A stretch of 64,000 nt of DNA from Aquirhabdus sp. Lineage in GTDB: Bacteria > Pseudomonadota > Gammaproteobacteria > Pseudomonadales > Moraxellaceae. The notes beneath the pieces were generated by a model. That model ran no database searches. It was given only the letters and a program-made list of their open reading frames with translations, and was not told where the DNA came from. The stretch spans positions 1 through 64,000 of the forward strand of contig JASLHI010000007.1 of assembly GCA_030149815.1 (NCBI GenBank), written 5' to 3'. Position numbers and translations under genes: made by a program. Shown here piece by piece: positions 8,251 through 16,795 of the stretch (the first letter of the stretch is position 1; each line of letters opens with the position of its first letter).

Positions 8251-9276
8251 TTATTGCATTTCTGCTTGTGATTTAGATGACAAATCAGCAAACGATAATT
8301 TCAGTGATGAGCCCAAACCTTGACCCATCGTTGTGCCTAAGCGACCCATGATTTTCTCAAGTGAGCTGTGTTCAACACTATAATCCACAGATTCTTTTAA
8401 CTTAAGCTCACGTTTCAAGCTACCCACATCGCCAGCTTTATCGGCTAAACCTAAGTTAATCGCTTGTTCGCCACTCCAGAAGAGACCTGAGAAGGTGTTG
8501 TCATCAATTTTCAAACGATTACCGCGACCCGTTTTGACCGCATTAATAAAATGCTCATGGACATTATCTAAGACTGATTGCACATGTGTTTTTTCAAATG
8601 GATCAAGCGGTTTGGTCATACTCAGGATCGCTTTATGCGCGCCCGATGTCATGGTGCGATCTTCTACGCCGAGTTTCTTGGCAAGATCAGCGACACCATA
8701 ATTTGGCATGATTACGCCAATTGAACCCACCAAACTCGATGGATTGACATAAATTTCATCAGCAGAGGATGCAATGTAGTACGCACCTGATGCACCCATA
8801 TCGCCAATCACGGCATAAACTTTTTTATCGGTATGCGCAGCACGTAGACGACGTACTTCTTGCCAAATCAGATCCGACTCAACAGGTGAACCACCAGGAG
8901 AATTGATATTCAAAACCACAGCTTTGCTTTGTGAGGCTTCAAATGCCGAATCCAAAGCACTGATGATGTCATCACTATTGGCAGATTTGCCTTCACCAAT
9001 TTCACCAGTGATATCTACAACAGCAAGGTGGGGCGCAGTTGCAGCAGCAAGATTACCATCACCACTGGTACAACTTTTTCCGAGAATCCCGAAAAATATT
9101 AATAAAAAGAAAAATGACAATCCTTTAAAAAAAATGCTCCAACGCCGCGCACGACGTTGCTCCTCAATCGAAGCAAGGAGCGTTTTTTCAAAGATCGACC
9201 ATTCTTTATTCGTTGGATGTTGTGGTGACGATGTGTTTTGTTGCGAAGGATCAGGATTTGGAGGCCAACTAGACAT
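8251..9276 (-). CDS. sppA: S49 family signal peptide peptidase, short form
   Basis: Inner-membrane serine peptidase that degrades cleaved signal peptides. Order: hydrophilic N terminus, one membrane segment (about residues 49-66, WSIFFKGLSFFFLLIFFGIL), then the S49 domain with INSPGGSP (about 124-131), the nucleophile in GDMGASGAYYIA (Ser163) and the general base in SGAHKAI (Lys215). At 341 residues it is the single-domain form rather than the 618-residue E. coli tandem form; short SppA proteins assemble as octamers. It stands alone between the hydrolase and a divergent acyltransferase. Confidence 0.9.
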   Translation of the reverse strand: MSSWPPNPDPSQQNTSSPQHPTNKEWSIFEKTLLASIEEQRRARRWSIFFKGLSFFFLLIFFGILGKSCTSGDGNLAAATAPHLAVVDITGEIGEGKSANSDDIISALDSAFEASQSKAVVLNINSPGGSPVESDLIWQEVRRLRAAHTDKKVYAVIGDMGASGAYYIASSADEIYVNPSSLVGSIGVIMPNYGVADLAKKLGVEDRTMTSGAHKAILSMTKPLDPFEKTHVQSVLDNVHEHFINAVKTGRGNRLKIDDNTFSGLFWSGEQAINLGLADKAGDVGSLKRELKLKESVDYSVEHSSLEKIMGRLGTTMGQGLGSSLKLSFADLSSKSQAEMQ

Positions 9277-9490
9277 GAAACAACCTTTTAGATGAAGTGC
9301 TGTATGTATGGATAGACATTAGTGGCTACCATGCTATAAATGCAAGTAAATGTCTATGCCCAACAGGTTAAGACACACATAAAAACGCGTTACATCAGTC
9401 AAATGACACGATAGAATCAAACGATTGATTGTTATAATTGACAAATAATTTGCTTAACTCTGTTTTGATGCGTGCAATCACACCACATCA

Positions 9491-10462
9491 ATGACTCTCA
9501 ACACGATGAAACAAGACGTTATGACCAACAAGCCTTCCCGCACACCATTACTCCTTGTCTTTCAGTTTTTTGCGCGATTACCCATCGGAGCATTGCAAGG
9601 CTTCGCACGGATGATTGCAGGCTTGGTATTATTTGTACCAAATACCAGTATTACGGGTACTGTTCGTCGTAACCTATTGATCGCTTATCCCGAAAAGTCA
9701 GACCAAGAACGCAGCGAAATGACAATCGCGTCACTCCGCTCTCAAGCAATGAGCTTTATGGAGTTTATTAAGACTTGGGGAACACCAACTGAGTACAGTC
9801 TCAGTCAAATTCGTGAAGTCCATGGCAAAGAACTCTTCTTAGACGCACTCAAAAATCCAAAAGGCTTGATTGGCATCATTCCTCATCACGGCACATGGGA
9901 AATGATGAACGCATGGGTCAACCAATACACTGCGCCAACCATCATGTATAAACCTGCGGATAATGCTTCTCTCGACGCATTTGTACTTGCTGCACGTAGT
10001 CGTCTGCAAGCGACTCTCGTTCCAACCGATGAGAGTGGTGTTCGTGCACTTTTTCGTACACTGAAAAAAGGTGGCTTTGCGGCAGTTCTGCCCGATCATG
10101 TGCCTTACGAATCAGGCGGTATTCTCGCACCATTTTTTGGTCACCAAACCCTGACGACGACTCTGGTTTCACGCTTAGCACAAAAGACTGGCTGCGGTGT
10201 CGTGCAGATGGCATGTATTCGCCGTGATGATGGTGATGGTTTTGATATTTTCTTTGAAGAGTTACCTGAAGAAATTCGTAGTCCAGACTTACAAGTTTCG
10301 GTGAATACATTAAACATTGCTGTCGAGAATCTCATTCGCCGCAACCCGATTCAATATCAATGGGCATATAAGCGCTTTAAAGATTCGCCACACTTTCGAG
10401 ATATTTATCGAGTTTCAGATGAAGAAGCCAAAAAAATTCTGGCAGAGAAGCCAACAGATTAA
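9491..10462 (+). CDS. LpxL/HtrB-type lysophospholipid acyltransferase
   Basis: A roughly 310-323 residue acyltransferase of the LpxL/LpxM (HtrB/MsbB) family, which transfers acyl chains onto lipid A precursors or related lipids at the inner membrane. Visible features: an N-terminal hydrophobic stretch, the catalytic HX4D/E motif as HHGTWEMM, the KPADN region, GGFAAVLPDHVP and the terminal NPIQYQWAYKRFK that resembles NPxQYxWxYKRF of LpxL-like proteins. Which acceptor it uses cannot be told from sequence alone. Three in-frame ATGs (9491, 9506, 9521) are possible starts and none has a good ribosome binding site. It converges on comEC, with a paired palindromic repeat in the 118-base gap. Confidence 0.85.
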   Translation: MTLNTMKQDVMTNKPSRTPLLLVFQFFARLPIGALQGFARMIAGLVLFVPNTSITGTVRRNLLIAYPEKSDQERSEMTIASLRSQAMSFMEFIKTWGTPTEYSLSQIREVHGKELFLDALKNPKGLIGIIPHHGTWEMMNAWVNQYTAPTIMYKPADNASLDAFVLAARSRLQATLVPTDESGVRALFRTLKKGGFAAVLPDHVPYESGGILAPFFGHQTLTTTLVSRLAQKTGCGVVQMACIRRDDGDGFDIFFEELPEEIRSPDLQVSVNTLNIAVENLIRRNPIQYQWAYKRFKDSPHFRDIYRVSDEEAKKILAEKPTD

Positions 10463-10495
10463 ATACAGGCTAACCGCTCCACGATCAACATACAC

Positions 10496-10579
10496 AGGGG
10501 AACAGAGTTCCCCTCTACGTTCACCGTCAAAACTTAAACACTACAACACTGACAGCGTAGGGACGAACTCTGTTCGTCC
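10496..10579. repeat. Inverted pair of GTAG-headed palindromes (REP/BIME-like)
   Basis: Two near-identical hairpins face each other. Left, read on minus: GTAG then AGGGGAAC-TCT-GTTCCCCT (10496-10518). Right, read on plus: GTAG (10557-10560) then GGACGAAC-TCT-GTTCGTCC (10561-10579). Both have 8-bp arms, the same TCT loop and the GTAG head that marks REP elements mobilised by RAYT (TnpA-REP) transposases. No such transposase lies in the window. The pair fills the gap between two convergent genes and may also stop both transcripts. Confidence 0.7.
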
Positions 10580-10580
10580 A

Positions 10581-13034
10581 CTACTGATGCTCACGCCTCA
10601 ACCACCAATACTCATCTCGATATCGCGAAACCTCCACGCCTTTTTTACCCCCTAAATCATAAGTCAAGGTTCCACTATCAACAGTTGAATCCACAATAAT
10701 CTGCTTTGCTCTCAAACGCTCAAGCACTTCATCTGCTGGATATTTCTTATTCATAAAACTGGTTGAGACCACCGCTATACTCGGCATGACCTCTTGCAAA
10801 AACACATCCGAACTCGCGCGATCTGAGCCATGATCACCTAGAAGCAATACGTCTGATTTTAATAGATTTCCAACCACGGCATGCTCTTGCAAAAGTTTAA
10901 CTTCAACTTCTGCACCCGCATCTCCCATCAGCAACATGGTTGCACGATGCCCATTCGCCTCCGCTGGTGCACGAATACGTAGGACGCAACTACGATCTTT
11001 ATCATCAAAGATTTGCATCTCACCCCACGGAGCAAGCACATCAAAATCCACACCATCCCATTGCCAATGTTGTCCACTCACGCACAAATCGGTTTTGACA
11101 TCTAAAATAGAAGAACTTCCAATGACTTGATTAACAGGAATACGCGCTAGAATAGCCTGCGCACCACCACCATGCTCATAGTCTGCATGGCTAATCATCA
11201 TCTTATCGAGATGAAAAATCCCCGCCGCAGAGAGTGCAGGAAGAACTACACGTTCCCCCATACCTTCACGCGCGTCGCTACGCTTAGCACCAGTGTCATA
11301 GAGCATGGCATGATGTTGCGTCTGAATCAGCACAGCTAAACCTTGTCCCACATCCAGTACTTGCACGCGAACAGGCGCATCATGAGTTGTACCGAATAAA
11401 GGTTTCATCCCCATGAGCATAACAAGACTAGGTAATAAACAAAGCACCATCAACCAGCGCGGCAAACTGCCTCGCGGGGCTAACCAAATCAACACTGCTA
11501 ATGACAAGCCAATCAACATAGCAGGCGTTAAAGCCGTATAAAACATCATTAATGGAAGTTTGAGTAAAAGCGCATGAAATTGTTCCAGCATCCCTGCCGC
11601 CAAGATCCAAATCGCATCCGCTAACCCTGTCCAGATCGGCCAAATCAACAACGCCACCAAAGCCAACGGCACAACAACCAATCCAATCAATGGAATTGCA
11701 ACAAGATTCACCACGACTGAAAATAACGAGATCTGATGAAAAAATGCCAATGTTGGCGGAATCAACAGCACAAACATCGAAATCTGTAACTTAATCAGGA
11801 GTTTGATTTCTTGAATGAATCGCTGCCAACGTGTCCCTACAGGCACAGGCTGTCGCACAAGACTAATCAGAATTGCAGTCGCCACAAATGATAACCATAA
11901 GCCACTCTGATAAATTGCTAATGGATCAATCAATAAACTAACAGACAATGCAATCAGCATAATCGAATACGTTGACCGTAACCGACCCAATAAAGTCAGC
12001 AACGTAGAAATCCCCACCATGAGCACGGTTCGCTGCGCTGGCACGCCCCAACCCGCTAGAAGCGCATAACCCAACACCATCAGCATCACTATGGGCAACA
12101 ACAAAAACTTTCTGGGTACTCGTAGGTAAATTCGCGGATTAATATTCAAAACCTGCTGCAACAACCACGCCACCATCAAGGCAGCAAGAACAACATGGGG
12201 CCCAGAAATCGCCATTAAATGACTAATCCCTGTCTGCTGGTACAACTGCCGTAAATCAGGATCAATAAGTACCGAATCACCAGTCAGCAGCCCCAGTAAG
12301 ACGCCACGCGCAGGCGAATCTAAATCTGACAAATGATCACGTAAAGCATTTCGTAATCGATCAACCCGATCCAGAATACTTCGCAAACCTCCAATATTGG
12401 ATTCAACTAAAGTCGCAGACTCCAAAGTTCCTGTTGCACCAATATGCTGTGTCATCAACCATTGTTCTTGATCAAAAGTAGCAAGTGAAGCATTGCCATG
12501 AATCGGCGATAATTTGACACTGACATGCCATAGTTCACTCGCTCGTAGGTTAGCAACAGGTTGCCTGTGATCGGCACTTAAAGAGAACTTCGGATAGAGT
12601 ATCCATCGCTCTGGCAAATCCCCCATCACAGTCACAGGCTCTACCACTTGCCGCCAATTTTCATCAACACCATCGCTCAAACCGACGACACGTACCACAG
12701 CATCGACAGTCTGTGGCGCATGTAATCGATCTTGTAATGCCTGACTCATTGCCGACTGCGCCAGATGAAAGCCTAATACAAACGCCAAACATGAAGCAAT
12801 TACACCAACAGTCATATCACGTCGAAACATGAAGGAAAGAGACTTTAGAGGCAAAAACTTCCACATTGAAATAAAGCTCAATGTAACAAGACACCCTAAG
12901 ATCCATACAAATTTATGGTTAAACTGAAGCGCTGTTGTCATGACTCCACCGACAAAAGCGATTAGAATCCAATTTAATACGTCTAGTTTGATATGTTGTA
13001 GATTCGCTTTTGGGTTATGAATAAATAGACTCAA
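10581..13034 (-). CDS. comEC: ComEC/Rec2 competence DNA channel
   Basis: Inner-membrane channel that takes up single-stranded DNA during natural transformation. The 817 residues show the family's layout: two or three N-terminal membrane helices and the DUF4131 region, the Competence domain with HLMAISGPH and many membrane segments (about 230-520), and a C-terminal metallo-beta-lactamase-like domain with LDVGQGLAVLI and the metal motif SHADYEHGGG (near residue 615). In the metal motif the usual HxDxDH reads HxDxEH. The product is full length. The family is linked to competence across Moraxellaceae, so the host is probably transformable. A GTAG-headed hairpin starts right after the stop codon. 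Confidence 0.92.
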   Translation of the reverse strand: MSLFIHNPKANLQHIKLDVLNWILIAFVGGVMTTALQFNHKFVWILGCLVTLSFISMWKFLPLKSLSFMFRRDMTVGVIASCLAFVLGFHLAQSAMSQALQDRLHAPQTVDAVVRVVGLSDGVDENWRQVVEPVTVMGDLPERWILYPKFSLSADHRQPVANLRASELWHVSVKLSPIHGNASLATFDQEQWLMTQHIGATGTLESATLVESNIGGLRSILDRVDRLRNALRDHLSDLDSPARGVLLGLLTGDSVLIDPDLRQLYQQTGISHLMAISGPHVVLAALMVAWLLQQVLNINPRIYLRVPRKFLLLPIVMLMVLGYALLAGWGVPAQRTVLMVGISTLLTLLGRLRSTYSIMLIALSVSLLIDPLAIYQSGLWLSFVATAILISLVRQPVPVGTRWQRFIQEIKLLIKLQISMFVLLIPPTLAFFHQISLFSVVVNLVAIPLIGLVVVPLALVALLIWPIWTGLADAIWILAAGMLEQFHALLLKLPLMMFYTALTPAMLIGLSLAVLIWLAPRGSLPRWLMVLCLLPSLVMLMGMKPLFGTTHDAPVRVQVLDVGQGLAVLIQTQHHAMLYDTGAKRSDAREGMGERVVLPALSAAGIFHLDKMMISHADYEHGGGAQAILARIPVNQVIGSSSILDVKTDLCVSGQHWQWDGVDFDVLAPWGEMQIFDDKDRSCVLRIRAPAEANGHRATMLLMGDAGAEVEVKLLQEHAVVGNLLKSDVLLLGDHGSDRASSDVFLQEVMPSIAVVSTSFMNKKYPADEVLERLRAKQIIVDSTVDSGTLTYDLGGKKGVEVSRYRDEYWWLRREHQ

Positions 13035-13142
13035 TCGACATCCTATTTCTGATTTAGATTTATTTTATAATCGTTTTATTTTTATTCTGACGATACTAAT
13101 CATCACGAATATACCCACTGACATAGTCACATCTAGAGCGAT

Positions 13143-13709
13143 ATGCCAAAAAAACTCATTCAGCGTCACATGCCAACACCAGAACGCATTGCCGCGCTAC
13201 CCGGAATTGACCGGTTTGGTGATCGCATTACTGAGCCTAACCTTTGGTATATTAACAGAAAATCAATTTCTGGCGCAGTATTTTGGGGGATCATCTGCGC
13301 ATGGATCCCATTTCCTGCACAAATGCTCGTGGCCTCAATTTGTGCCATCATATTTCGCGTCAATTTACCGCTCAGTATCACGATTACATGGCTCACTAAT
13401 CCTTTCACCTTGATTCCTATTTTTTACTCAAGCTATTGCTTAGGTTCATTTATTTTCGGTCTTCCTATTCTCAACTTAACCGAGATCAAACAAGTCGTTG
13501 TTCACTTTTCCTCAGGCATGTTCAGCAATGCAGCACCGCTCGCTACAACGTATGTTTTTAGCATGAAAGCATTATTGGTCGGTTTGGTTGTGGAGGCACT
13601 GATCGTTGCAACAATCGGTTACTTCATCGTACAACTACTCTGGCGCTGCCATGTCATGCATGAGTGGAAAAAAAGAAAAATTGCACGAAAAGCAGAAGTC
13701 TCATCCTAA
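13143..13709 (+). CDS. DUF2062 membrane protein
   Basis: A 188-residue membrane protein of the DUF2062 family, whose function is not established. It begins MPKKLIQRHMPTPERIA, then AVFWGIICAWIPFPAQMLVA (first membrane segment), the family's NLPLSITITWLTNPFTLIPIFY block, and a last membrane span near 140-165 before a basic tail. It is divergent from comEC and convergent with lolD, separated from lolD by a bidirectional terminator. Small positively charged ends suggest both termini are cytoplasmic. Confidence 0.85.
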   Translation: MPKKLIQRHMPTPERIAALPGIDRFGDRITEPNLWYINRKSISGAVFWGIICAWIPFPAQMLVASICAIIFRVNLPLSITITWLTNPFTLIPIFYSSYCLGSFIFGLPILNLTEIKQVVVHFSSGMFSNAAPLATTYVFSMKALLVGLVVEALIVATIGYFIVQLLWRCHVMHEWKKRKIARKAEVSS

Positions 13710-13727
13710 AAATTTGAAACCTACCAT

Positions 13728-13758
13728 AAAAAATCCCTCCATAAAGAGGGATTTTTTA
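13728..13758. terminator. Bidirectional Rho-independent terminator
   Basis: Stem AATCCCTC (13732-13739) / GAGGGATT (13746-13753) flanked by runs of A and T on either side. It lies between the convergent DUF2062 and lolD genes and can end both transcripts. Confidence 0.88.
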
Positions 13759-13782
13759 TATGAGTATTAATCGTCTTAAAAA

Positions 13783-14514
13783 CTAAGCCAACCAACGCCC
13801 ATCCTGCATATGCATCACGCGATCCGCTGCACCCGCGAGTGACTCATCATGCGTCACAATCAATAACGCCATACCCAAATCACGACGTAACTCACCCAGC
13901 AATGCCAGAATATCACTCGCCGTACGACGATCTAAATTTCCCGTCGGCTCATCCGCCAGTACGATCGCAGGCTGAGTCACCAACGCACGCGCAAGAGCCA
14001 CACGTTGGCGTTCTCCGCCAGACAACTCACCGGGTTTATGATCCAGTCGATGCCCTAGTCCAACACGCTTCAGCAAATCCACCGCACGAACGCGAGCTTC
14101 ATCGACATTCACATCTCTGCGAAACAGCAACGGCATCGTGACATTCTCAACCGCATCAAACTCAGGCAGCAAATGATGGAATTGATAGACGAATCCCAAG
14201 GAGCGATTACGTACATCACCACGCTGCGTTTCATTCATCGCGCTGAGCAATTCGCCTTGTACACGTACTTCGCCTGTAGTGGGTAAATCCAGTCCTCCAA
14301 GCAAATGCAACAATGTACTTTTGCCTGAACCGCTTGACCCAATAATCGACACAAATTCACTTTCAGCGACTGACAACTCCAGTCCATGCAAAATTGTGAC
14401 CTTGTTTTTACCCTCAGTAAAAGTCTTAGACAAATTAGATGCCGCCAGCACTGGAACAGAAGAATTGGCTTGGCTTGTATTCACAGTGACACTCATCTCA
14501 ACTGAACTATTCAT
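13783..14514 (-). CDS. lolD: Lipoprotein-releasing ABC transporter, ATP-binding protein LolD
   Basis: ATPase of the LolCDE complex, which extracts mature lipoproteins from the inner membrane for passage to LolA. All ABC motifs are present: Walker A GSSGSGKST (about 59-67), the Q-loop in YQFHHLLPEF, signature LSGGERQRVALARA (about 163-176) and Walker B IVLADEPTGNLD. The start ATG overlaps the lolC stop in ATGAATAG and has GGAGG nine bases upstream inside lolC, so the two genes are translationally coupled. A short N-terminal extension of about 20 residues precedes the ABC domain. Confidence 0.94.
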   Translation of the reverse strand: MNSSVEMSVTVNTSQANSSVPVLAASNLSKTFTEGKNKVTILHGLELSVAESEFVSIIGSSGSGKSTLLHLLGGLDLPTTGEVRVQGELLSAMNETQRGDVRNRSLGFVYQFHHLLPEFDAVENVTMPLLFRRDVNVDEARVRAVDLLKRVGLGHRLDHKPGELSGGERQRVALARALVTQPAIVLADEPTGNLDRRTASDILALLGELRRDLGMALLIVTHDESLAGAADRVMHMQDGRWLA

Positions 14515-15742
14515 AACGCAGCGCCTCCGCAGGTTGAATCCGTGCAGCGCGACGCGCAGGATAAATCGTGGCCAAGAAACTCAACACCAAAGACACGCTG
14601 ACGATCAGTACAACATCCTGCCAACGCAATTCTGATGGCAGATAATTGACAAAATATGCATCAAACAAATGCAAGCCAAATGCCGTATTGATCCAACCTA
14701 AGAATTGGCTAATACCCAACGCCGCACCAACCCCCAAAATCGCACCAGAGATCGTACCAAACGCGCCAATCACGATACCTTGTACCATAAAGATTCGAGT
14801 AATCGTTTTAGGTGAAGCACCCAATGTACGCAAAATTGCAATATCAGCCTTCTTATCGGTGACCACCATCACAAGGCTCGATACGATATTAAACGCCGCC
14901 ACCAAGACGATTAAAAACAGCAACAGACTAACCATCGCCTTTTCCATCTGAATTGCATTAAACAAATTGCCTTGGGTTTGTGTCCAATCCGATGCATAGA
15001 AATTATTGGGTAACTCCGCCGCAAAATTACTTGCGACATCGCGCGCAACAAACAAATCATCCAATTTCATGCGCACACCCTGTGCGCCATCAGGAATACG
15101 TAACAACTTCGCAGCATCATTCAAAGCGATATAACCTAAACTCGAATCCACTTCTGCACCAATGCTAAAGATACCTACCACCGTAAATCGTTTAAAGCGT
15201 GGCACGATTCCAGCTGGTGAAGCTGTCGCTTCGGGTAAAACGAGCGTCACTTTGTCGCCTAGCTGTAAACCTAGATTCTCAGCCATCGTCTTTCCAACAA
15301 CGATACCAAACTCACCATCAACCAGACTATTCAATGAACCCGCAACCATATGATCTTGGATAATCGAAACCTTCTTCTCAAGATCAGGCTCAATCCCGCT
15401 GATCATGATCCCTGCAACTTGCCCTTGCGCAGTCAGCATGCCTTGCACCTGCGTAAAAGGTGCCGCGCCCACCACGTGCGGTTGCTGTTCAGCTTTCGCA
15501 ACTAATCTCGGCCAATCAACAATCACCTGATTCGACGATACAGTAGCTTGCGGAACCATTCCCAGAATCCGTGTCTTCAACTCTCGATCAAAACCGTTCA
15601 TCACGGACAATACGGTAATCAATACCGCAACCCCTAGCATCAGTCCCAAAATAGAAACTAAGGCAATAAATGAAATAAAATGATTGCTGCGCTGCGCTCG
15701 GGTATAGCGTAAACCAACGAACAACGAGACCGGTTTAAACAT
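14507..15742 (-). CDS. lolC: Lipoprotein-releasing ABC transporter, permease LolC/LolE
   Basis: Membrane subunit of the lipoprotein-releasing transporter, about 411 residues. It starts MFKPVSLFVGLRYTRAQRSN (the LolC/LolE signature), has a first membrane helix at about 25-47, a large periplasmic domain (about 50-265) and three further helices ending with the YPARRAARIQPAEALRYE tail seen in FtsX-like permeases. The ATG at 15742 is chosen over an upstream start because GGAAC lies in front of it and the family starts here. Only one permease gene is present, as in species where a single LolF-like homodimer replaces LolC plus LolE; a second copy elsewhere cannot be excluded. Confidence 0.92.
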   Translation of the reverse strand: MFKPVSLFVGLRYTRAQRSNHFISFIALVSILGLMLGVAVLITVLSVMNGFDRELKTRILGMVPQATVSSNQVIVDWPRLVAKAEQQPHVVGAAPFTQVQGMLTAQGQVAGIMISGIEPDLEKKVSIIQDHMVAGSLNSLVDGEFGIVVGKTMAENLGLQLGDKVTLVLPEATASPAGIVPRFKRFTVVGIFSIGAEVDSSLGYIALNDAAKLLRIPDGAQGVRMKLDDLFVARDVASNFAAELPNNFYASDWTQTQGNLFNAIQMEKAMVSLLLFLIVLVAAFNIVSSLVMVVTDKKADIAILRTLGASPKTITRIFMVQGIVIGAFGTISGAILGVGAALGISQFLGWINTAFGLHLFDAYFVNYLPSELRWQDVVLIVSVSLVLSFLATIYPARRAARIQPAEALRYE

Positions 15743-16065
15743 AGACAAGTTCCAACCACCGAAAAACCTAAAATAAAAAAATCGAACAAATAAAAAACAG
15801 ATCAAAACGATGCGTAGAATACCTTATCCCTACACCCAATTCTGTATGAGTTGATTACTGAGAACTGGTCATACAAATCTAGATTTAAAGTGAATCGTAA
15901 ATTTGCGCAATAAATCAACTCAAGATGTTTGATATTTACGAGTAAACCCATGATAATGCGGCGTGCACTCATTTTTTTAGACTAAAAATCGTGTGCAACA
16001 TACAAAACCAAAGCAGTGCTAAATCGTAGTGATGCGATGTTAAATCAAGAATACAAGGATAAACC
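15743..16065. other. Gene-free spacer between divergent lolC and PilZ genes
   Basis: About 320 AT-rich bases holding the promoters of two divergent genes. I found no convincing hairpin, RNA gene or short coding frame. The only clear signal is the ribosome binding site AAGGAT just before the PilZ start. Confidence 0.5.
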
Positions 16066-16695
16066 ATGGATGCGCTCCACCGCGACGACTTAATCAGCTC
16101 TGATGAGAACTCTGAGCGTCGACTGCTATCTCGTATAAATGACTCCATGCGGATCAATTATCAATTGATTACTCGCACGAGTGCCATGAAAGATCCTTAT
16201 GACTCTGAATTTGCGCTGCCTCGTTATTTCTTATTACTTGCAGAATTAGACGAACTAGAAAGCGTGCAAAAGCTCACGCTTGCAGGTATCGAGAAAGAAC
16301 AACCAGCGATTGCACTTGTCTTGCAACTCATGAATCAAAAAATTGAACTACTGACCGGCTCTCTCTACGATAGTATGGTTGAGTCACTATTGCCTACACC
16401 TACTCGAGTGAATATCTCTGAAAGCGGCCTGTCATTCTATGCGCGTGAGCGAATTCCTGCTGGCACACACATGCACCTGACCATCAGTCACCCACAAAAT
16501 TCATTCCATCTTGCTGCAACAGCGAGAACCGTATATTCCGAAGAAGAAGATCTTGAAGGCTTCCGTACTGGTGCTTACTTTATTAGCTTGCATCCACATG
16601 ATCGTGCAAAGCTCGCAGAATGCATTGCACTGAAGTCAAAGGAAGAAGAAAGTTTACAAGACTATGAGCTACCTGACACGTTTAGACCAGAGTAA
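16066..16695 (+). CDS. PilZ-domain protein (divergent c-di-GMP-binding type)
   Basis: A 209-residue cytoplasmic protein. The C-terminal half contains NISESGLSF (about 122-130), which fits the (D/N)xSxxG half of the PilZ c-di-GMP-binding site, followed by the beta-barrel-like IPAGTHMHLTI and a TGAYFISL strand. The arginine half (RxxxR) normally lies 20-30 residues upstream; here the only arginine-rich candidate, RRLLSRINDS, sits about 100 residues upstream, so either an insertion separates the two or the binding site is degenerate. The start is well supported (AAGGAT seven bases before ATG). Monocistronic, with its own terminator. Function in motility or surface attachment is possible but not shown. 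Confidence 0.75.
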   Translation: MDALHRDDLISSDENSERRLLSRINDSMRINYQLITRTSAMKDPYDSEFALPRYFLLLAELDELESVQKLTLAGIEKEQPAIALVLQLMNQKIELLTGSLYDSMVESLLPTPTRVNISESGLSFYARERIPAGTHMHLTISHPQNSFHLAATARTVYSEEEDLEGFRTGAYFISLHPHDRAKLAECIALKSKEEESLQDYELPDTFRPE

Positions 16696-16747
16696 ATATC
16701 TCGCCCGAAGCACCCAGCAAGAAATCTAACTGATTAAAAATCAAAAC

Positions 16748-16779
16748 AAAAAAGCAGCCTAATATGGCTGCTTTTTTGT
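16748..16779. terminator. Bidirectional Rho-independent terminator
   Basis: Stem AAGCAGCC / GGCTGCTT with a short AATAT loop, flanked by A-run and T-run. It separates the PilZ gene from the convergent fil-like operon and serves both. Confidence 0.88.
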
Positions 16780-16795
16780 GGACTAAATATCAAAA

